Positions 62,313-64,000 of a stretch of DNA of 64,000 bases are shown here, one piece after another. This DNA comes from CBDCFV01 sp965216425. GTDB taxonomy: Bacteria > Chloroflexota > Dehalococcoidia > Lucifugimonadales > UBA3495. The translations under genes and the position numbers were made by a program. Location: the NCBI GenBank assembly GCA_965216425.1, contig CBDCFV010000005.1, forward strand, positions 124,001-188,000. Reading direction: 5' to 3'. Position 1 is the first letter of the stretch, and every line of letters starts with the position of its first letter. Below the pieces are notes generated by a model that worked only from the letters and a program-made list of their open reading frames with translations, did not search any database and was not told the DNA's origin.

Positions 62313-63473
62313 TCAGTTGCGCCCGGGCCAGGAGAGCGACTTGCTGGCAAGCTCGGCCCCCTCGCGCATCGAACGGAGCTTTAGCCACACCACCCCTTTG
62401 TCCACACGGTTGGAACCGGCGGATGTGTCAAACCCGCAATCGGTCCCCGCCAGCACCCGTGTAGGATCGCCTCCCGTGGCTTACACGGCCAAGTGCAGGC
62501 GGTCCGCCACCACTTCCGGATGCTCCACGTAGTTGGTCTTGGTGTCTATTACTCCGGCCACCAGCAGCATTCCTTCCGGCAGGGGGTGTTGCTGGTAGAC
62601 CTTGTACTCATGGGCGTGCCTCGGATTGGCCATCTCCATAACCAACGCGCCTACGTTGGCCCGGTAGAGCAATGGCAGTATGTCTTGCAAGGGCACATCG
62701 TAATGGTGGGGGCCTTCGCTGTTTCCCCAGCAAACGTGCAGGCGCACCTGTTCCTTGGGGATGTTCTGTATGGCGTAGTTGATGGCCTCGATATGGAGGG
62801 CGACTAACTCCTGAAACTTCTCAAGAGGTTCATCCTGGTAAGAAACGTGCCGCTCCATGGCCAGGTCAGGGCAGTCCAATTGCAGGATGATCCCCTTGGA
62901 AGCGATGAGTTCGTATTCCTTCCGCATCTCTCCTGCCAAGGCCATAACGTAGTCTTCTTGGCTGGCATAAAAGTCGTTCTTCATGGTCAACGCGATAATG
63001 CCCGGCGAAGCCGCGCTCATGAACAACTCCTGGGGCTGGACCTCCTTCTCCGGCACGGCCGCCAGCAGATCGTCGCACTCCGTCTCTGCCAAGTCCAACC
63101 GTTGGTAAGACAGGGGCCCAACGCAGGTTGGAACGTCACGCATCAACTGGATGGCCCTTGGCCTGCCGATAGTAGGGAATTCGTTCTGGTCCCGGTGCCC
63201 CCGCCGGGTCCAGGAGCCTCCAAAGCCTGACATACGTTGGGTTACGTAGGTGGAAAAGCTGACCCTGGACTGCTCTCCACCATTGATTACGTCCACGCCG
63301 GCTTCCGCTTGCGCTTGAACGACGTCGCCCGTGGCCTGACGGGCGGCCCAACGGAACGCCTCTTCATCGACCGGTTCCCCCCGGGAAACCGATCCTAGCA
63401 TTTCAACCAGCGCCTCCGGCCGGGGCAGGCTGCCGCAATGGGTCGTGAGTATGCGTTCGGTGCTGCGTTTCAT
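62313..63473 (-). pseudogene. MetE-like cobalamin-independent methionine synthase family protein with one internal stop
   Basis: The ATG at 63473 begins MKRSTERILTTHCGSLPRPE. The barrel includes QAQAEAGVDVINGGEQSR, LQLDCPDLAMERHVSYQ, VRLHVCWGNSEGPHHYDVPL and LLVAGVIDTKTNYVEHPEVV ADRL. After LHLAV a TAA (62481-62483) interrupts, and the same frame continues ATGGDPTRVLAGTDCGFDTS AGS to TGA at 62313. GTDCGF holds the zinc cysteine known from MetE, so the truncated product lacks it. Family members transfer methyl groups to thiols. One base change would restore a 386-residue protein. Confidence 0.8.
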
Positions 63474-63564
63474 AAGCCGATTAAACACAGAGGGCGCAAA
63501 GAACACGCCGAGAGCACAGATACTCTCGAATCAGTTTGCGCCTTCTGCGTTGAAACCTCCTGTA

Positions 63565-64000
63565 CTACCGCCCGTCCTTGATATAGTCGGCGACTTTTTC
63601 CCCTATCATAATGGTGGTCGCGTTGGTGTTGGCGCGTATGCAGTCGGGCATGACCGAAGCGTCGGCAACCCTCAACCCTTGGATGCCCTTGACCTTCAGG
63701 TGCTGGTCCACCACCGCCATCGGGTCGGAGTCCGGCCCCATCTTGCAGGTGCCGGAGATGTGGTGCGATGTGCCGGAGTTCCTGCGCAGCCAAGCGTTAA
63801 GTTCCTCGTCTGAGGACAGTTCTTCATCGGTCGGCATCACCCGTTCCATGACGATACTGGAAAAGGACGGATGATCAGCCAGTCGTACGCACATTCGTAT
63901 AGCTTCCCTCATACGCCGCAGGTCCTCTTCCTCTTGGTAGTAGTTATAGTTCAGGAACGGCTGGACGTGCGGGTCCGTCGACTGAAGTGTAAGCTCGCCC
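63565..64000 (-). CDS. GMC-family oxidoreductase, C-terminal part (runs off window)
   Basis: The frame is open to the right edge; about 144 residues are visible, from GELTLQSTDPHVQPFLNYNY to the stop at 63565. It has GTSHHISGTCKMGPDSDPMA (catalytic His) and GLRVADASVMPDCIRANTNA TTIMIGEKVADYI, matching the end of the GMC protein at 57768-59315. The rest lies outside the window. Confidence 0.9.
   Translation of the reverse strand, partial: GELTLQSTDPHVQPFLNYNYYQEEEDLRRMREAIRMCVRLADHPSFSSIVMERVMPTDEELSSDEELNAWLRRNSGTSHHISGTCKMGPDSDPMAVVDQHLKVKGIQGLRVADASVMPDCIRANTNATTIMIGEKVADYIKDGR

Overview
The window is a high-GC bacterial chromosome segment that is unusually rich in mobile DNA. Four F420/FMN-type luciferase-family and glyoxalase enzymes, two GMC oxidoreductases, an N-acyl-D-amino-acid deacylase, alpha/beta hydrolases and the very dense insertion-sequence load suggest a Chloroflexota lineage (Dehalococcoidia / SAR202-like, possibly host-associated). 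That placement is inference from gene content; no rRNA or ribosomal protein is present to test it.

Layout. (1) 1-4724: a candidate defence cassette on the + strand: AAA+ ATPase, a DUF6414-like protein, and a PD-(D/E)XK nuclease-like protein. The middle gene is cut by an IS630-type element and rejoins exactly in frame when the element and one TA are removed. (2) 4725-14150: a graveyard of IS1380, IS630, ISAs1 and ISNCY elements, a serine recombinase, a deacylase (9810-11411) and two abutting IS630 elements. (3) 14480-19010: a minus-strand accessory operon: a Uma2-like nuclease (frameshifted), a small ORF split by a group II intron that encodes a reverse transcriptase, a fused MNT-HEPN protein, and a translationally coupled 90-aa protein split by a 115-bp MITE. 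(4) 19225-27500: IS21, a HigA-type antitoxin with a metallopeptidase domain, a tyrosine recombinase with a perfect dif-like palindrome, an XRE regulator and a tail-anchored coiled-coil protein. (5) 27500-32000: IS256, IS1595-like, IS1380 and IS630 remnants. (6) 32045-36600: a minus-strand NERD / UvrD-like island with small ORFs that carry very strong ribosome-binding sites. (7) 38200-42122: a replication operon (small Cys protein, two related winged-helix proteins, two small proteins, DnaB) with a 108-bp tandem repeat. (8) 42500-45200: IS1380 and IS110 remnants. (9) 45234-49276 and 56095-64000: the metabolic backbone (hydrolases, LLM flavin enzymes, VOC, GMC, MFS, a MetE-like protein), with dRS3-like repeats between genes. 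(10) 50676-55082: a DUF3352-like gene broken by IS1182, a truncated IS630, a 175-bp duplication and frameshifts.

Two themes cut across the window. Short palindromic inserts (23-28 bp, one arm ending in CAGGCT) sit inside IS630 and IS1380 transposase genes at eight places, sometimes in frame. Several MITE families with TA target duplications split small accessory genes. Many genes carry single-base frameshifts or one stop codon, so either the assembly has indel errors or the region is decaying; the exact in-frame restorations across IS and MITE insertions favour genuine insertional decay for those genes.
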